Assembly (NCBI GenBank): GCA_015680905.1
Contig: CM027377.1
Coordinates: 9,820,501 to 9,884,500 of the forward strand
DNA: 64,000 bases
Source: Coptis chinensis
Taxonomy: Eukaryota > Streptophyta > Magnoliopsida > Ranunculales > Ranunculaceae
Direction of reading: 5' to 3'
A program made the translations under genes and the position numbers. A model generated the notes under the pieces. That model was not told the origin of the DNA. It was given only the letters and a program-made list of their open reading frames with translations, and did not search any database. Positions 1 to 12,090 of the stretch are shown here, piece by piece; positions within the stretch are counted from its first letter, which is position 1; each line of letters starts with the position of its first letter.

Positions 1-1540
1 TTTAATGCTAGATAGGAGATGAGACATTTATAATTGCGGCACTGATGGCAATGCGCCATCCCAAGTCAAACGTACTATCTGGTGCCCTTTCCGCATTAGT
101 TGTGATGATGGTAAGATTTTTGTGGTCTAGGATTCCTTCCACTGATTTGAGAGAATTTCACGTTTAGACTTTTTGTTCTTGTGAAAAAGGTACTATCCAC
201 TGGACTTGGTAGAATTGTGCCAAATTTGATATCAAGGAAACACACAAATAGTGCTGCTACAGGTAACAATTTATCTTTATACTAAAAATAATTTTTCTCT
301 ATAGGCTTACTCTTATTAAAATTCCATGTCATTTTAAGCTTCTTGTTGTTGGAGTTCCTTTTACTCATTGGTTCACAAATTTCTCATTCAGTAGGCGTGT
401 GTTAGTACTTGTCTTGGGTAATGCTTCTCAGTATATTCGTAAACTAATTGAGATTAGCATCTTGTAAACTTATGTTAGTCGATTAATGCGGCAGTAAATC
501 AACCAAGATATGTGTTTACTCACTACCCGCATTACATGCGTGCTCTTACTACATAATTGTGTATGGGATGTAAATGTATGCAATGTGTTTCTATAAAACA
601 CGAGTGAAACTCCAGTCTAGTATGTAATGACACTGGACAAGTTTAGTTCAGCTTCTAGTCTGTGTGTGTAGTACCCATCAGTTTTAAGGAAATGGTATGC
701 CTGATCATCCACACCCCACTCTTGTTTTACGGGAAACCTTCCCAAGTTGAGTACTTTAGATTTACATGTTTCTAACAATGCAAGTACATCAATGTAACTA
801 TAATGCTCAAATAATTGCCTTAGTCCTTTGGTGTAAGTATTTCTTGAGACAGGATGGGTAGCCTATGGCTGTTGGCATGTGGTCCCATCTTCACTGAATA
901 TATTATCTGTTATTTACTTATTTATCTTACCTTGGTTTACACTACAGTTCTTTATGCATTCTTTGGGTTGAGGCTGCTTTATATTGCATGGAGATCAGAT
1001 TCAAAGGCGTCACAGAAAAAGGAAATGGAAGAAGTAAGTTTTCTTCTATTTTTCTTTCTTTTGCACTTTCATGTATTCAGATGTACTTGTACTTCTGCTT
1101 CTGACAAGCTTAAACAAGTATCTATCTCTTCTTGTCTGTGTTTTTTACTCATTACTTTAATAGTAAGATGGTAGGAACTTCTTAATATTTAGCTGAGGAA
1201 GTTAAGATTCTTGATAGTTTTATCCCCTAAGGTTGCAACTGGTAACTATTAAGGTTTTGAAGGACAAAATTCACCTCTTAGCCCTTGGATGTCAAATTAT
1301 AATGGATAGTCTGCTACTCTAATCAAGTAACATATTATACTGATACACTAGGTTATAATACCTTTTATCTACCTATATTACTCAATAATTCTATTAGCTA
1401 CATTAATTGAAGCTACATAATACTTAAGGTTCACTGGAGATGATCTAGTGCTTATTAACTGCCTTATTATTTATTGCAGGTGGAAGAGAAACTAGAGACA
1501 CAGCAAGGGAAAACAGCTAGCATCTCGTCCTATATAGGTT
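1..1540 (+). pseudogene. GDT1-like (UPF0016/TMEM165) transporter gene fragment, 3' truncated
   Basis: Four exon-like blocks with good GT-AG borders follow one another in phase: about 16-110, 190-262, 948-1033 and from 1480. They read GDETFIIAALMAMRHP, LSTGLGRIVPNLISRKHT, LYAFFGLRLLYIAWRSD and EEKLETQQGKT. This matches the N-terminal half of plant GDT1-like proteins (cation/H+ exchangers of the UPF0016 family, proposed to move Ca2+ or Mn2+ at Golgi or plastid membranes). The conserved E-x-G-D-(K/R)-(T/S) motif is represented by GDET. After residue T of QGKT the family match stops near 1512, and the frame ends at a TAA at 1540-1542. The second half of the family fold, with its second EGD motif, does not follow in the next kilobases. 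The 5' end lies outside the window. I read this as a partial or truncated copy; an alternative terminal exon is possible. Family recognition is from memory of conserved motifs. Confidence 0.72.
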
Positions 1541-2012
1541 AAATATGACAACCACCTTTCTCTTGAGCCACCATTATTATACTAGAACAATTAGATATAT
1601 TACCGGATAAATTGCTTTATTAAAATGCAAAAGGTCATTGGTGTTAATTGTACTTGTGAAACATTTCATAGGGTATGCATGTGTTTATTACTATATCTAT
1701 ATGGAGATTCAAATGGATGATGTGAACCCTTTTTTGCAATAAAACTAGTGGAATGAGGATTAGTGGCCCTCGGCCTTTTGGTTTCTTTTGATTCAGTCCC
1801 ATAGTTTTTTATACTGTTATTTAAGGAAGCTGAATTCTTTGTTTTGGTTTTGTTCATAAGAATTTACAACTTCTATTAAAAAGCCAACTAAATGATCATG
1901 CTTGCTTTTTATGAAAAAGCTCATAAACTTGATATGTATGGTTTTGTTCTTGCTCATACGTGCTATTCTTACTTACTCACTCATCTGATTAATTGATCAT
2001 GTGATTATGAAG

Positions 2013-2076
2013 GCCTTACCTATCACTTTCGGGGATCATCAAGTTTACATAGAGGAAAAGAGAACTTCAACTAGAG
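2013..2076 (+). pseudogene. Single exon-like fragment of a G3BP-like NTF2/RRM protein
   Basis: An AG acceptor precedes 2013 and a GTAAG donor follows 2076. The 64 bases between read ALPITFGDHQVYIEEKRTST in one frame. The FGDHQVYIEEKR string is typical of the segment after the RRM in plant G3BP-like (NTF2 plus RRM) RNA-binding proteins. A possible next exon starts at 2363 after TAG and reads GYRFYEGKNKKAK before a stop, but I cannot match it to the family. No NTF2 domain is seen nearby, so this is a displaced piece lying 470 bases downstream of the GDT1-like fragment. Recognition rests on one short motif. Confidence 0.5.
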
Positions 2077-3329
2077 GTAAGTGGAATTCTTATACATATA
2101 AAGGTATGGGCGCCTTTTCTGTAATCCTATAATCTGATATAGTTCATCTATTTGCTGCAACACCAAGTCCATGAGAGATGAATGACTATATGAAGTTATC
2201 AAGAAAATTTTGGACAGTCCTAGGTTTGTAAAAGTGGTGTTTTTGTTTCTAAAGTATTTTGAAGTCTTCTAGAATATAGCTCGATTAATTAATCTTTTCA
2301 CGTTCGGCAAGTTCTTTTTTATCTTGATAGATCATTTTGTTGTCGTTCGGTGTATTGTGTAGGGTATCGATTTTATGAAGGGAAAAACAAGAAGGCCAAA
2401 AGAATTGTTTCCTAATTTGATGAGTCATGCTCACCTAAAGCTCCTCGTCAAGGTAAAAACTTAAACCCCACTCTCCATTTTCTCAATTTTCAACTCGTCA
2501 AGTTACTATAAGGTTTTCTTTTTATGCACCGATTTTATGTAATCATTGTTTATGTCATCGAGATATGGGAGTAGATAACAAATGCTCTATCTTTAAGGGG
2601 GGGTCAAGTATTTAATTAATTGCATGAATTTAATTAGTATGATTGTTTTTCTGAATGAATTTAATATTTCTGTATTGGTAATCAATATCAAGTGGATTGT
2701 TTGTACCTCTCCACGTGATTTTATCAACTTCCCCTGCTTGTAACAGTTGAATTTGATGAGGCGTAATGACGAGATGAATTGACATAGTAAATAAGACTTG
2801 TAATCTATAAGTAGGAATTGGGTGGTCCAGTTTAGATATAACTTGTATATTATAGGTGCATAGGTTTGAGTTGGTAAAAATGGGTTCACATGCATTGCTA
2901 ACTTGAGTGTGTATTAGGTTTATTAATTAATGATGTTTCAATTAAATATATTTATGTGACTTTTTTTCATTCATTGTACCAGATTGGTCGAAACTTGAAA
3001 GTAGTAGATTGATGAAGAAACTTCGAGTGGATGTTGCTCAAATCGTCATATTATAGAGCAATTTGTTTAAATTTAATTGATCGTTGTTAAGATTATGTGA
3101 GATGATGTTTTTGCAAAACATAATTAAGTGGACTTTTTAAGATCTTTTGTAATGAATGATTTTAGTCAATGAAATACATTTTGTTACGATTTCTAGTGAT
3201 CGAATTTGTTACGGGATTATTGTTTTCTCTATAAATTGTATTGGTTAAGATTGTACAGGTATATGAATGACACAATTTGACATGCTAAATGTGTTGCCAA
3301 TGAAGAGGTGCTTTCATTAGGATTTAATA

Positions 3330-3800
3330 TCGTTAGCAATAGTTTTGGTGTGGCTAAAAGCTATAAACACCCTTTTTGCAAAGCTCTAGATGTAGCTGGT
3401 GACTTAAACCTTTTGCAACGAACAAAGTGTAGCTAAAAAGTTGCTATTTGCGACGCCTCAAAGCGTAGGTAAAGGTACACATTTTGCCACGCTTGATGGT
3501 GCTGTTACAAGTTATCTTTTGCAACGCCAGGCATTGCTAAAAAGTTAAAATATTTTTAATATCAATTAAATTTGAAAAATAGAAGTAGCAACGAGGATAC
3601 AATAGTAGCAATGACCAATGGCGTCGCAAAAGACTGGGAGCTTTTGCAACGCCATACATTGCGTCGCAATTTATCTTTTGTGACCCACTTTTTGGCAGCG
3701 CCTTTGCGACGCCCTGTTTGGCATTGTAATTAGTCTATTGCAATGCTTTTTAGGACTTTTAGCGACGGTATATGGCGTTGCAGAAAACCCCTTCTGTTGC
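3330..3800. repeat. Cluster of GCAACGCC / GGCGTCGCAA repeats, CACTA-like subterminal region
   Basis: The motif TTTTGC(A/G)ACGCC and its reverse complement GGCGT(C/T)GCAAA recur many times in both orientations (for example near 3415, 3453, 3522, 3619-3632, 3640-3650, 3700-3712 and 3775). Dense short repeats in both orientations of this kind are known from the subterminal regions of plant CACTA (En/Spm) transposons, where transposase binds. I found no CACTA terminal inverted repeat at either side, so the element's limits are unknown. It may belong to the same element as the gene fragments upstream. Confidence 0.5.
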
Positions 3801-3829
3801 ATCCGCAACAACCAAAAGTGGGAGAAGAA

Positions 3830-6340
3830 CAAACCACTGAGACAACACGACGTACCTAGAGCGCAACAACTAAGTTTTCAGCTGTGCTTATGCTACAAAA
3901 TAGAAAAACAAGCAACCACTGAGAACATACTTGTACAAAAGACAAGGAAGAGTTCATGGAAGAGTTTGCTCTACCCTCAAAGACAAGGACCAAAGACGGG
4001 TACAATCCTCTTCTAGATGACTTCAAGAATACAAAATATCTTATGATATACATAACTCAAATATAAAACCACCACTTAACATCACATTCTAAAAAAAAAT
4101 CGGCAAAGTTTTTTTTGTATTTTCAACATTTCATAAATTTAAAACCTGTCATAACCTGAAAATCAAATAATATACTTCCATAACATATATTAAAACCTCA
4201 TACCTCATAAACCCAAGTACCCAACTACTCAAATATATATTGATTCGTAGAAAAAAAAAAAAAAAAACAAAAAGTAGATGATCTTGCTGCTGCATTTCGA
4301 CATAAAAACATTATATATAGTGGAGTTTGATATCCAGGGTCGTCATGGTGCAAGCTGGCTATGAATGGTACGTAGCCTGACTTGACTCACTTGAGAAGCT
4401 TTTTAGTAGAAGATTGTAAGTATTTAAATAAAAAGACAACTTGCAATTTAAAAGAATGAAGGAGACCCTAATCGTAATGTCTTCAAATGCAAATTAATCT
4501 CTTTCAGTTTAACTCATCTATACAACTTGCATTGTTTTATGTTACAGTCTTGACCAAACACAAAAAATGGAGAAATATTATATAAAGGCAAAGTTTCTTC
4601 CACCACTACGTCTATTTCTAATATTCCATCACTGTCTTTGACAAAACATACCAGGAATGATAAAATCTTCAAATGCTTAAACCGGTATGCATTTAGGTAT
4701 TGGTCCTTAAAAAAAGTTCACTGGATAGACCCGAAACCAGAACTCAATTTAATTCCCACTTGGAATTGAATAGAGAATATTTGAACCTTATTTCTTACCA
4801 TTGTCAAATTACTAGATTACACTTGCCGGCAACATATATTGAAATAGTCTAGTTCTAGTACATTCCCTTGCGACCATCAAAACCACTCTCTTACAAACAT
4901 CGATAGTGTCATACCTATATTCCATCATAAATGCCCCTACGAAAACTACAGTGAATTGCCGACGGATCCGCTAGTCTATATATATTATAAGAACAAACTT
5001 TTATGCCCAACTGCTTAGGTGCAAAGTGTACTCCTAAGCATCTCAACATACATGAATTGTCGATGGATCCGCTAGTCTATATATATTATCGTCGCAAGTC
5101 ACAGAGATTACTACCATGTCTTGCAAAACCAGAAACTGGACTACTATGGTGGTTAGTGGCATAGGAGAAGGTTTGGTATTAAACACTTAGGGATAAAATA
5201 TGAGGAATATTCAAGGAATCAGCGAAATGGTTGAAGATATATAAAACATGTTGAAAGTTGAAATAGATGTAAAATAGATAATGCTGAAGCGCATACATAC
5301 TCCATATCCAGTAACATCACCAATATGCATATATTGTTAGAGTGAATGTATGCATTTTTGTTAACTGTTTTTAGCAAACAGACGCTCTATCCACTGATCT
5401 ACAAGCGCATGTTCTTAAGAGTTCAAAAACTATTTTTCTCAAGGATTTATCACATCAAATGGTGTCTACCAAAAAAGACATACATAACATTCTCACTTCA
5501 ATGAAATGCTATATGGTTGAACAACAATAACACGGTTTAAAACAATAAGAAAACATAAATCCAGTCATATTGAAGTAGACTCACTTCCAGGAACCTGTAT
5601 TTTTGCTTGGATCTAGCCAACAAGAGCTTCTTCAGCGAGGCAATTCTTTCTCTAGCTTCATATACAAATGAGAAAGACAAAAAATCAAAAGAGATCATGC
5701 ATCTCTATTTATAGGTCCCCTACACAAATATACAACAACAATTAACGTAGATACAAACATGCCGCCTAATACCATTTGACAAACTAGCATACTACTTGGC
5801 CATTAAAGGAGTGCTACAACAACCGAACCAGCATGCAACATTTTGGTCATTGGCACTACGAAATTTCACCATTTACTAACTCATCCATTCAGTACAAGTG
5901 AATCAGTTTTGTACCTAAAAGACCTTCATATATAGTTCTAAGTCATTGAAAACCATTATAGGGTACAAATATGAGAAATAGTATCGGCTACAAACAAAAT
6001 GATGATTTCATCTAACACACCAAAGCGTATCCCAGAACATGCTACATCTAGCTGCTTCTTGCTCTTTCATCACTTTAACAACGCTAGGAACCATGCATAA
6101 GCTTTCAAGCAAGCAATTAACATATATATGTCTTAATATATGCCACAATCACGAGTTTCCGAATTGTTATCTGGCCCTAGCTATTAATACATCGACTTTT
6201 AAGAAATCAATTTTTCTAAGTCAATAATCAATGACTTATATCAGTCAGTGAGTGCTAAAACAAATAACAATATTTAGAGTTGGTGCTAAAACTCCAGTAA
6301 CAGACCTCGGATCACATTCATTATATAGCAATTACAATCT
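3830..6340. other. AT-rich intergenic DNA without a supported gene
   Basis: Short open frames here have no family signal. Two things stand out: a poly-A run near 4250-4268, and a 40-base sequence around GGATCCGCTAGTCTATATATATTAT present twice about 100 bases apart (4955-4990 and 5056-5090). A short minus-strand stretch near 5585-5670 can be read as a lysine- and leucine-rich helix but I could not place it in a family. Confidence 0.5.
5365..5408 (-). repeat. 5' half of a tRNA-Arg-like sequence
   Basis: The reverse complement begins GCGCTTGTAGATCAGTGGATAG and continues AGCGTCTGTTTGCTAAAAACAG. This closely follows the acceptor 5' strand, D arm with A box, and anticodon arm of plant tRNA-Arg genes. 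No T arm or B box follows, so it is not a working tRNA gene. It is either a truncated tRNA pseudogene or the head of a tRNA-derived SINE. Confidence 0.45.
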
Positions 6341-6347
6341 TTTATCA

Positions 6348-6906
6348 GGGACATCCATGTCTTGCCCACATACAAATGGCCGAGACTAGCAAAGACTTAT
6401 TAAAGCAAAGACATCCCTAATGGAGTCCAAATGCTATTCGGTTCCGCTATGATGACCACAAATGCATTGGATAACACTGACGACACCATCAAAGACATTG
6501 GGGACAATTACCGTGCCTCAAGTCCTCTAGCCATGGGAGTTGGTCATGTTAACCTTAACAATGCACTAGAACCTGGACTAATTTACGATGCAAATGCAGA
6601 AGACTATGTTAACCTCCTTTGTTCCTTAAATTACACCATGAAGCAAATTCAAACAATTACTAGGACCTCTACTTATAATTGTTTGAACAGTTCATCTGAC
6701 CTGAACTACCCTTCTTTCATTGCCTTCTTCAATGAAAATGTTACATCCTCAGATACTAAAATTGTGAAATTTCAAAGGACGGTGACTAATGTGGGGGGTG
6801 ACACATCGACTTATACTATTACATTGACACCCTTGGATGGGTTTAAGGTAACTGTCATGCCAGACACGTTAAAGTTCACAGAGAAGAATCAGAAGTTAAA
6901 TTACTA
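6348..6906 (+). pseudogene. Subtilisin-like protease (SBT) 3' end, truncated
   Basis: The region from 6348 reads GTSMSCPH, the conserved box around the catalytic serine of plant subtilases. Damaged sequence corresponding to the helix after it follows (HP...WSP), with a frame change. From 6431 a clean 158-residue frame carries SAMMTTNALDNT, then SPLAMGVGHVNLNNALEPGL, YDANAEDYVNLLCSLNYT, DLNYPSFIAFF and FQRTVTNVGGDTSTYTITLT. These are the end of the peptidase S8 domain and the fibronectin III-like domain of the SBT1 group. The catalytic Asp and His regions, PA domain, signal peptide and last part of the Fn3 domain are absent; the frame ends after FTEKNQKLNY. Intact plant subtilases are about 750 residues. 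The piece must be inactive as a protease. Confidence 0.85.
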
Positions 6907-7254
6907 ATCTATTAATAAAATAAACTTTTAAATGAGTGCTAAAACAAATAACAGTATTTAGAGTTGGAAAGTTAGACACAAAGCAAATAATCATGGATGG
7001 GAGGGGACAAGAAAACTTACCTTATTGAGCTCTGCAATTAAATTTTCAAAAGTGCTAAAATATCTTTGAGTTTGAGAGGTGTGCGAGAGAGAGAGTGGAG
7101 AAGAATTAACTTTTATAGCCATCAAAATTTCGCGTGGGAGAGAATAGAGTAGCTCGCGTGGGAGAGGATAGGAGTAGCCTTTTTTATTTTCTTCGTCGGT
7201 TTGCAATCACCAGCACTCTTCTTCGTCGGTTTGCAATCACAGCGCCAATTAAAA

Positions 7255-7450
7255 CCGACAATATCGTATAAATCAAACATATCGTCGATATATTGTGAAA
7301 TATCAACAAATATCGTCAATATTGTCGATATTTGCACTGGTTTTTATCCAAAGTAGTATCGCGACATTTATTTACTCTTCTCTAAAATATCGATATATAT
7401 CACAATATATCGTGATATTTTGTAATATGGTATCAGGTATAGGACCCAAA
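7255..7450. repeat. Degenerate ATATCGTCGATAT / ATATCG-rich repeat
   Basis: Short palindromic units such as CGATAT, ATATCGTCGATAT and CACAATATATCG recur in both directions over about 200 bases, giving a locally self-complementary tract. Just upstream (7190-7240) a 20-base unit, CTTCTTCGTCGGTTTGCAAT, is repeated twice. No family was recognised and no gene lies here. Confidence 0.4.
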
Positions 7451-7869
7451 CCAAAAATTTCATATTCATTATTTGTAGTACCATGTTCACATGTGATATA
7501 ATTACCGGAAAAAAAAAATACGTTCACATGTGAGATACTACGACTTTGTACTCTCCTGACTCAACTGACGTAAAGTTGTAAACTAACTGGGGTGGGTCGT
7601 GAAATATGAACGACATTTGGCTGTCAAACATGCTCGCAATTCCCAAATCCCACGAGAATGCTTCTTCTTCTTCTTCTATGTCATTGTCATTGTCCTTGTC
7701 CAATTTCCAATCAACTGCCACCAAATGCGTAAGCTTATTAGCGCTAACGAGTAAGCTGAGTGTCGGTGTGCACAATTAGTCCTTTGTAGGCTTGTAGCCC
7801 CTTAACTTGTACTGTCCTTTCTAGCCCCTTAATTTGCAATTTTACACTACCGTCCAGACCAGTCTAGCA

Positions 7870-8600
7870 AGACATTAAGGCGCAGCATTCTCTTTGTGCC
7901 TTAACCGTGGAGCACGCCCTAATTAAAATGTAGTGTGACAATAATAAAAATATATATATATAACAAATAATAAATAAAATAAATATTAAATATGATATGA
8001 ATTATTATTAATTTGCTTAACAAAATATTAAAATAAATTCTATGTTACTGTAAATATGAAACTATTGAGCAACATCCGTAAAATCCACTAGTCATTTCCA
8101 TACCATAATAGTCATTTAAAAGAAAAAACATAAGCAATATGTAAATAACAAAATAAAACTTGTATCTCTTAATACAATCTAGCTCAATTTCAATAAACTA
8201 AAAAAATGAAACAATCAAATTGAGCCAAAAGAGTTCTTCACAAAATAAAACACATTATTCGAATTTTGGAATCTCGTAAAACTTCATTTAATTCATCTTT
8301 GTGTCTTCTCTCAATTCATATAACTTAATAAAAACTAGTCAAAATAAAAGCTTAGAATGTACTTCAAGATGAAACTTATTAATTTTGTATAATTTCTTGT
8401 ACCATACAACAATTAGATCAAGTGTAAATGTGTCACATATAGCAAAAATTGTACAAAAAACAAAAAAAATTGTAAATGTTGATAAGGTGCGCGCCTTGTG
8501 CGCCTCAACAAAAGACACGCGCCTAATATTAGCTCCCATGCCTTGGTAAAGACGAGGCACTTAAGGTACGTCTTATCGTGCCTCGCATCTTAACTACATT
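7870..8600. repeat. Possible non-autonomous element with GCGCC/GGCAC-rich ends
   Basis: The AT-rich centre (7925-8480) is bracketed by GC-rich edges. The left edge is TTAAGGCGCAGC...GTGCCTTAACCGTGGAGCACGCCC. The right edge, read as reverse complement, is TTAAGATGCGAGGCACG...GTGCCTCG...GGCATGGGAGC. The edges share TTAAG(G/A), GTGCCT and GGCGCG strings in inverted orientation. This is a common look for plant non-autonomous DNA elements, but I could not fix a target-site duplication. Confidence 0.3.
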
Positions 8601-8915
8601 GGTCCAAACATTTGATATCTCACTTTCAACCCTAGGTGAAATTTGTTAACTAGGAGACCTACTGCTTTAACTTGGCCAGCTAAAATAGATGGATACAATT
8701 AAAGATAATGCAAATAAATATAGAATATTACAATGGATAGTTTTATAATAACTAATTACAATGTTTAGCTCTGTAGCTACAACCATGTACTCCATATGGA
8801 TAGATCATTATCCTTTTCAAGACAAACATTTACATCACTAAGAATAACCAACCACTTATCAAGAGTACCAATTGGCCTAACATATATAGGCTCAGATTTG
8901 TCTCGTATATCTATA

Positions 8916-9138
8916 GATGCATCTTGCATTGGGTGGACAATTACACCAAAGCAAGCCTTGGCTTTGTAGAACTTTGCTGGTGTATGTATTGGTGCAGGAC
9001 ATGACAGAGTTAGATCTGGGGATGTAGAAGAGGCTAAAGCCAGAGCTATCCTTAAAAGAATGAAATTAACACAGAGGTTGCAAATCAATAAAGTGGCAAT
9101 ATTGTCAGACTGTCAAACCTTGTTGCTGTTTTGGAATG
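8916..9138 (+). pseudogene. RNase H-type domain fragment (LINE-derived, RVT_3-like)
   Basis: One frame reads DASCIGWTITPK, then a TAG stop at 8967-8969, then FAGVCIGAGHDRV, EEAKARAILKRMKLTQRLQI and NKVAILSDCQTLLLFWN. This is the pattern of the plant LINE / reverse-transcriptase-associated RNase H domain: a first Asp in DAS, a Glu in the EAKARAI helix and a second Asp in the ILSDCQ strand. It is only about 75 residues, has one in-frame stop, and no reverse transcriptase is seen upstream, so it is a LINE relic or a degraded stand-alone RNase H-like gene. Confidence 0.55.
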
Positions 9139-9139
9139 T

Positions 9140-10410
9140 AAAGGAACAATGCTTTCTTGGGGAGCATCACTTATAGTTTATTATATATACTATTTATCAT
9201 CTAAATTAGTTGAGTGTAAATTTTACTATGTTAATAGGACCCTTGAATTTTGTTGTTTAGTTTTTAAAGGTAGACCATCTCCTCTATACTTTTGTCTGGA
9301 CTCTGTTTCCACACGATATTTAATTGAGTTGTCATCGAGTCTGTAATTTTGTAATCTTAGAGAGTCCGCTCACTTTTAGGGGCCAACTCTTTTTGCTAAA
9401 AATAAAATAAAAATAAAAATACATGAAATTTTATCTTAGACAAATAATGATATGGAATTAAATGTTTGAAATGATGGAATGCTAACATGCAACACATACA
9501 CACGACTCACTAAAGACATTCTTTTTGAGCTCGGATTTTAAATTTAACACATAACAATCTAAAAAACAATCTTATATCTATCTAATAAAAAGCAATGGTG
9601 TGGGGCCGCAGGGACTCCATCCAATGGTTGTTATTGTCTTTTCTAAGTTGTGACATGGCAAAATAAGCCAATCCCAAAGAATATGCTTCCTTACGCCCTA
9701 ACACACGGATCTACTGGATCTTATTTCCTCATATCTTCAAACAAAACATCTATGCCCTATTCTTCCTGCCGCCGTCAAAAGTTGCTATTTCTAAGTTTTT
9801 GCCGGTTAGATTCATTGATGCACCAACTACGGTCGGGAGCAGCAACCACCAGTAGCATTTCAAAGCACCAGGTCTCCCAAGTTGAACGGAGCACCAACGA
9901 ACATGATTCTTATCCTCAACGACTACAAATCTCGACGGGCCCATACCTCCGGTGGGAGCTCTCAGCAGGTTGCAGTCCAGTAGACCCCTCAGAGAATTAA
10001 GAGAAGTCGCCAAGGTTAGTGGTCATCCGTCATCCACACAAGCAAGTACATATGAATTTTGACTCATTGAACCGCCTTAAACTAAAATTTAGTATATGGC
10101 ATTGATTGGTACTAAGCTATCTTCGTGATATATATTACGCTTTTCACAAAGATTTGTTGGAATGTGCATCCCTTTCTTTGGTGGGTTGTTAGGATTCTTT
10201 GGAGGGCGGTGTTTGCACCAATATCTTATTTTGTGAGTGTGAATATCAAATTCCTTATTTGCAACTCTATTCTCCCAATTGCCGAGTTTTATTAATACGA
10301 CCTTTGAAAACATGGTCAAGTTGAAATTCCAAGTTTTAGTTCCGATCCCGGATATGTTGTCGCGATCAGTAAAGTTATTTCTACCGTCACAACTCACTAG
10401 AAATTCCATC
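9140..10410. other. Intergenic DNA, no supported gene
   Basis: Open frames on both strands (for example 9650-10000 plus, 9750-10013 minus, 10089-10421 minus) overlap one another and show no recognisable motif. From about 9700 the base composition becomes more GC-rich and less like intergenic DNA, which may mark an unidentified decayed element running to about 12060. Confidence 0.35.
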
Positions 10411-10419
10411 ATAATTGTC

Positions 10420-12065
10420 ATATAAATGACGATAATATGTTGTTCGTGCGATTCAAAACATCAAAGATCACCGTGTGTCCGGCTCCTACTACCACTTTTA
10501 CCTCTGTTATCATTATTACACCCACACACATGTCCCGAATCAAGGCATAGCTTTGATGCACCTGCAAATTTATCGGCCGGGCTGAGCACGTGAGTTCAAA
10601 ACCGGTATGGTGGCATTCATGGAAGCCGTAGAGATCGTCGGTTTGTCTACAGCCAGATTCGGCCTTAGCATACTTGCTCGGATGATGCCCTTTTGACATG
10701 CTTAACTTTCCTAGGGGACTCCTCTCAAATTGCAATTGGCAACCATTCCGCAACCTCAAGATTTTCGACTTTCGAATAGTGGTAATATGTTGGAAAGTAA
10801 TGGGAGTCACCAAATACATTTGTTCATTCAAATCCTTCCGGTGGCAACCGCCATTTGCTCTCTTCTAGGTCCCATGAGGTGCGATTGTGGAATCGTCTTC
10901 AATATCGGTGGTTCGACACATTCTTTTGAAGGGTGCAAATCTGCTAGGTTCAAAGAACTCTGCGGAGGCATTTGCCGCTTTATCTACAGAACCATCACGT
11001 CGTGAAGTTCTCTTGTATGACATCCAGACTTGCAAACTTGAGCTGAAATTGATTGATACATACTTCAACTGCCGTGAGAGGGCATCTACCTTCTCCTATA
11101 CATTTTAACCCCTTAGACACGATGCTTCTGTGGAATGGCGTTCTATGGGATCGAAGGGATCCGCCTTGTTCGTAAGTTTGATCCGTTTTCGGACTACGGT
11201 GGTGGTGGTTTTCATCCCTCCGAATGAGGTATGCTTCACGCTTGTACTTGAAAAGTTTATAACAATATTGTTGTGGAATAGGTGTACAAGTTGGCTTTTT
11301 GTCGAATCTGAAAATCATCGTGATAAAATAGCGATTATCACGTTAGCTAACTACTTTATTTTTGTTCACTATTAGTGGTTTCACTAAACTTCGGCGTGTG
11401 GGATCTTCGAACGCGTTTAAGCTCCTATGGAGTTCCCCTTCTTTGGATCGACCGTTATAACATTTAATGCTCATGGTGACGCCATCTATGCGATCCCGAG
11501 GCGTAATCTTGAAGATGTAACTTCTACAGTTCATTCATGTTCCGGTCGCACCCTCTTCTCTCAAGCGTTTGAATCGGTGGATGTTGTCTACTATTCGGAC
11601 ATTGCCACAATCCCTCGTGGATCGGGCGTGTGCTTGACTTTGCCACGTAACCAACCGACTCATTTGTTGGGTTGGTAACCATGGATGACCATGAAGAAAT
11701 GTATGCTTCTACTAGGCTCTATGAAATAGGTCGAGGCGTCCGCCAATCGGTGATGATTCGGATCCCGGGTGATGCCGAGAGTGAGGAAGATGAAGATGAT
11801 GACGATTCGTGACGCTTAACTGACCCCTTTATTGGGTGATGGCCTGGATGTTGATAGTGATGTGGATGATATGAGCAATGATGAAGGTGATGATAGTGTA
11901 GATGACATTGAGGACGACGACGATGATGGTGATTTTGGGATGGACACTGAATTTACTGGTGGAGGCCTATTGGATATTGTAACGGAGGACGAGGACGATA
12001 ACGATAACTATAGTCAGTTGATGGAGTCTATTAGTAGTGGGGACGAGGAGAACTTTGGCTTCTAA
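10420..12065 (+). other. Unidentified decayed coding-like region ending in an acidic frame
   Basis: Base composition is more balanced than in the flanks. A run of plus-strand frames (10730-11005, 10887-11108, 11130-11375, 11427-11678, 11832-12065) suggests one old coding sequence with several breaks. The last frame, 77 residues, starts MGDGLDVDSDVDDMSND and is almost entirely Asp, Glu, Ser and Gly. A similar acidic stretch (ESEEDEDDDDS) lies just before it. Acidic tails of this sort occur in plant transposon-encoded proteins and nuclear factors, but no domain is recognisable. I offer no function. Confidence 0.3.
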
Positions 12066-12090
12066 AATTACAATGTCTTCAAATTATCCT

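Noticed and set aside
854-1174. A 106-residue frame starting ATGGGTAGCCTATGGC as a gene
   Set aside because: Only the part from 948 to 1033 is coding-like; the first residues and the end after EMEE are intron translated around exon 3 of the GDT1-like fragment.
7524-7775. Minus-strand 83-residue frame with an acidic EEEEEAFSWDLG stretch
   Set aside because: It looks faintly exon-like but has no splice context or recognisable motif; the acidic run comes from a CTT trinucleotide repeat.
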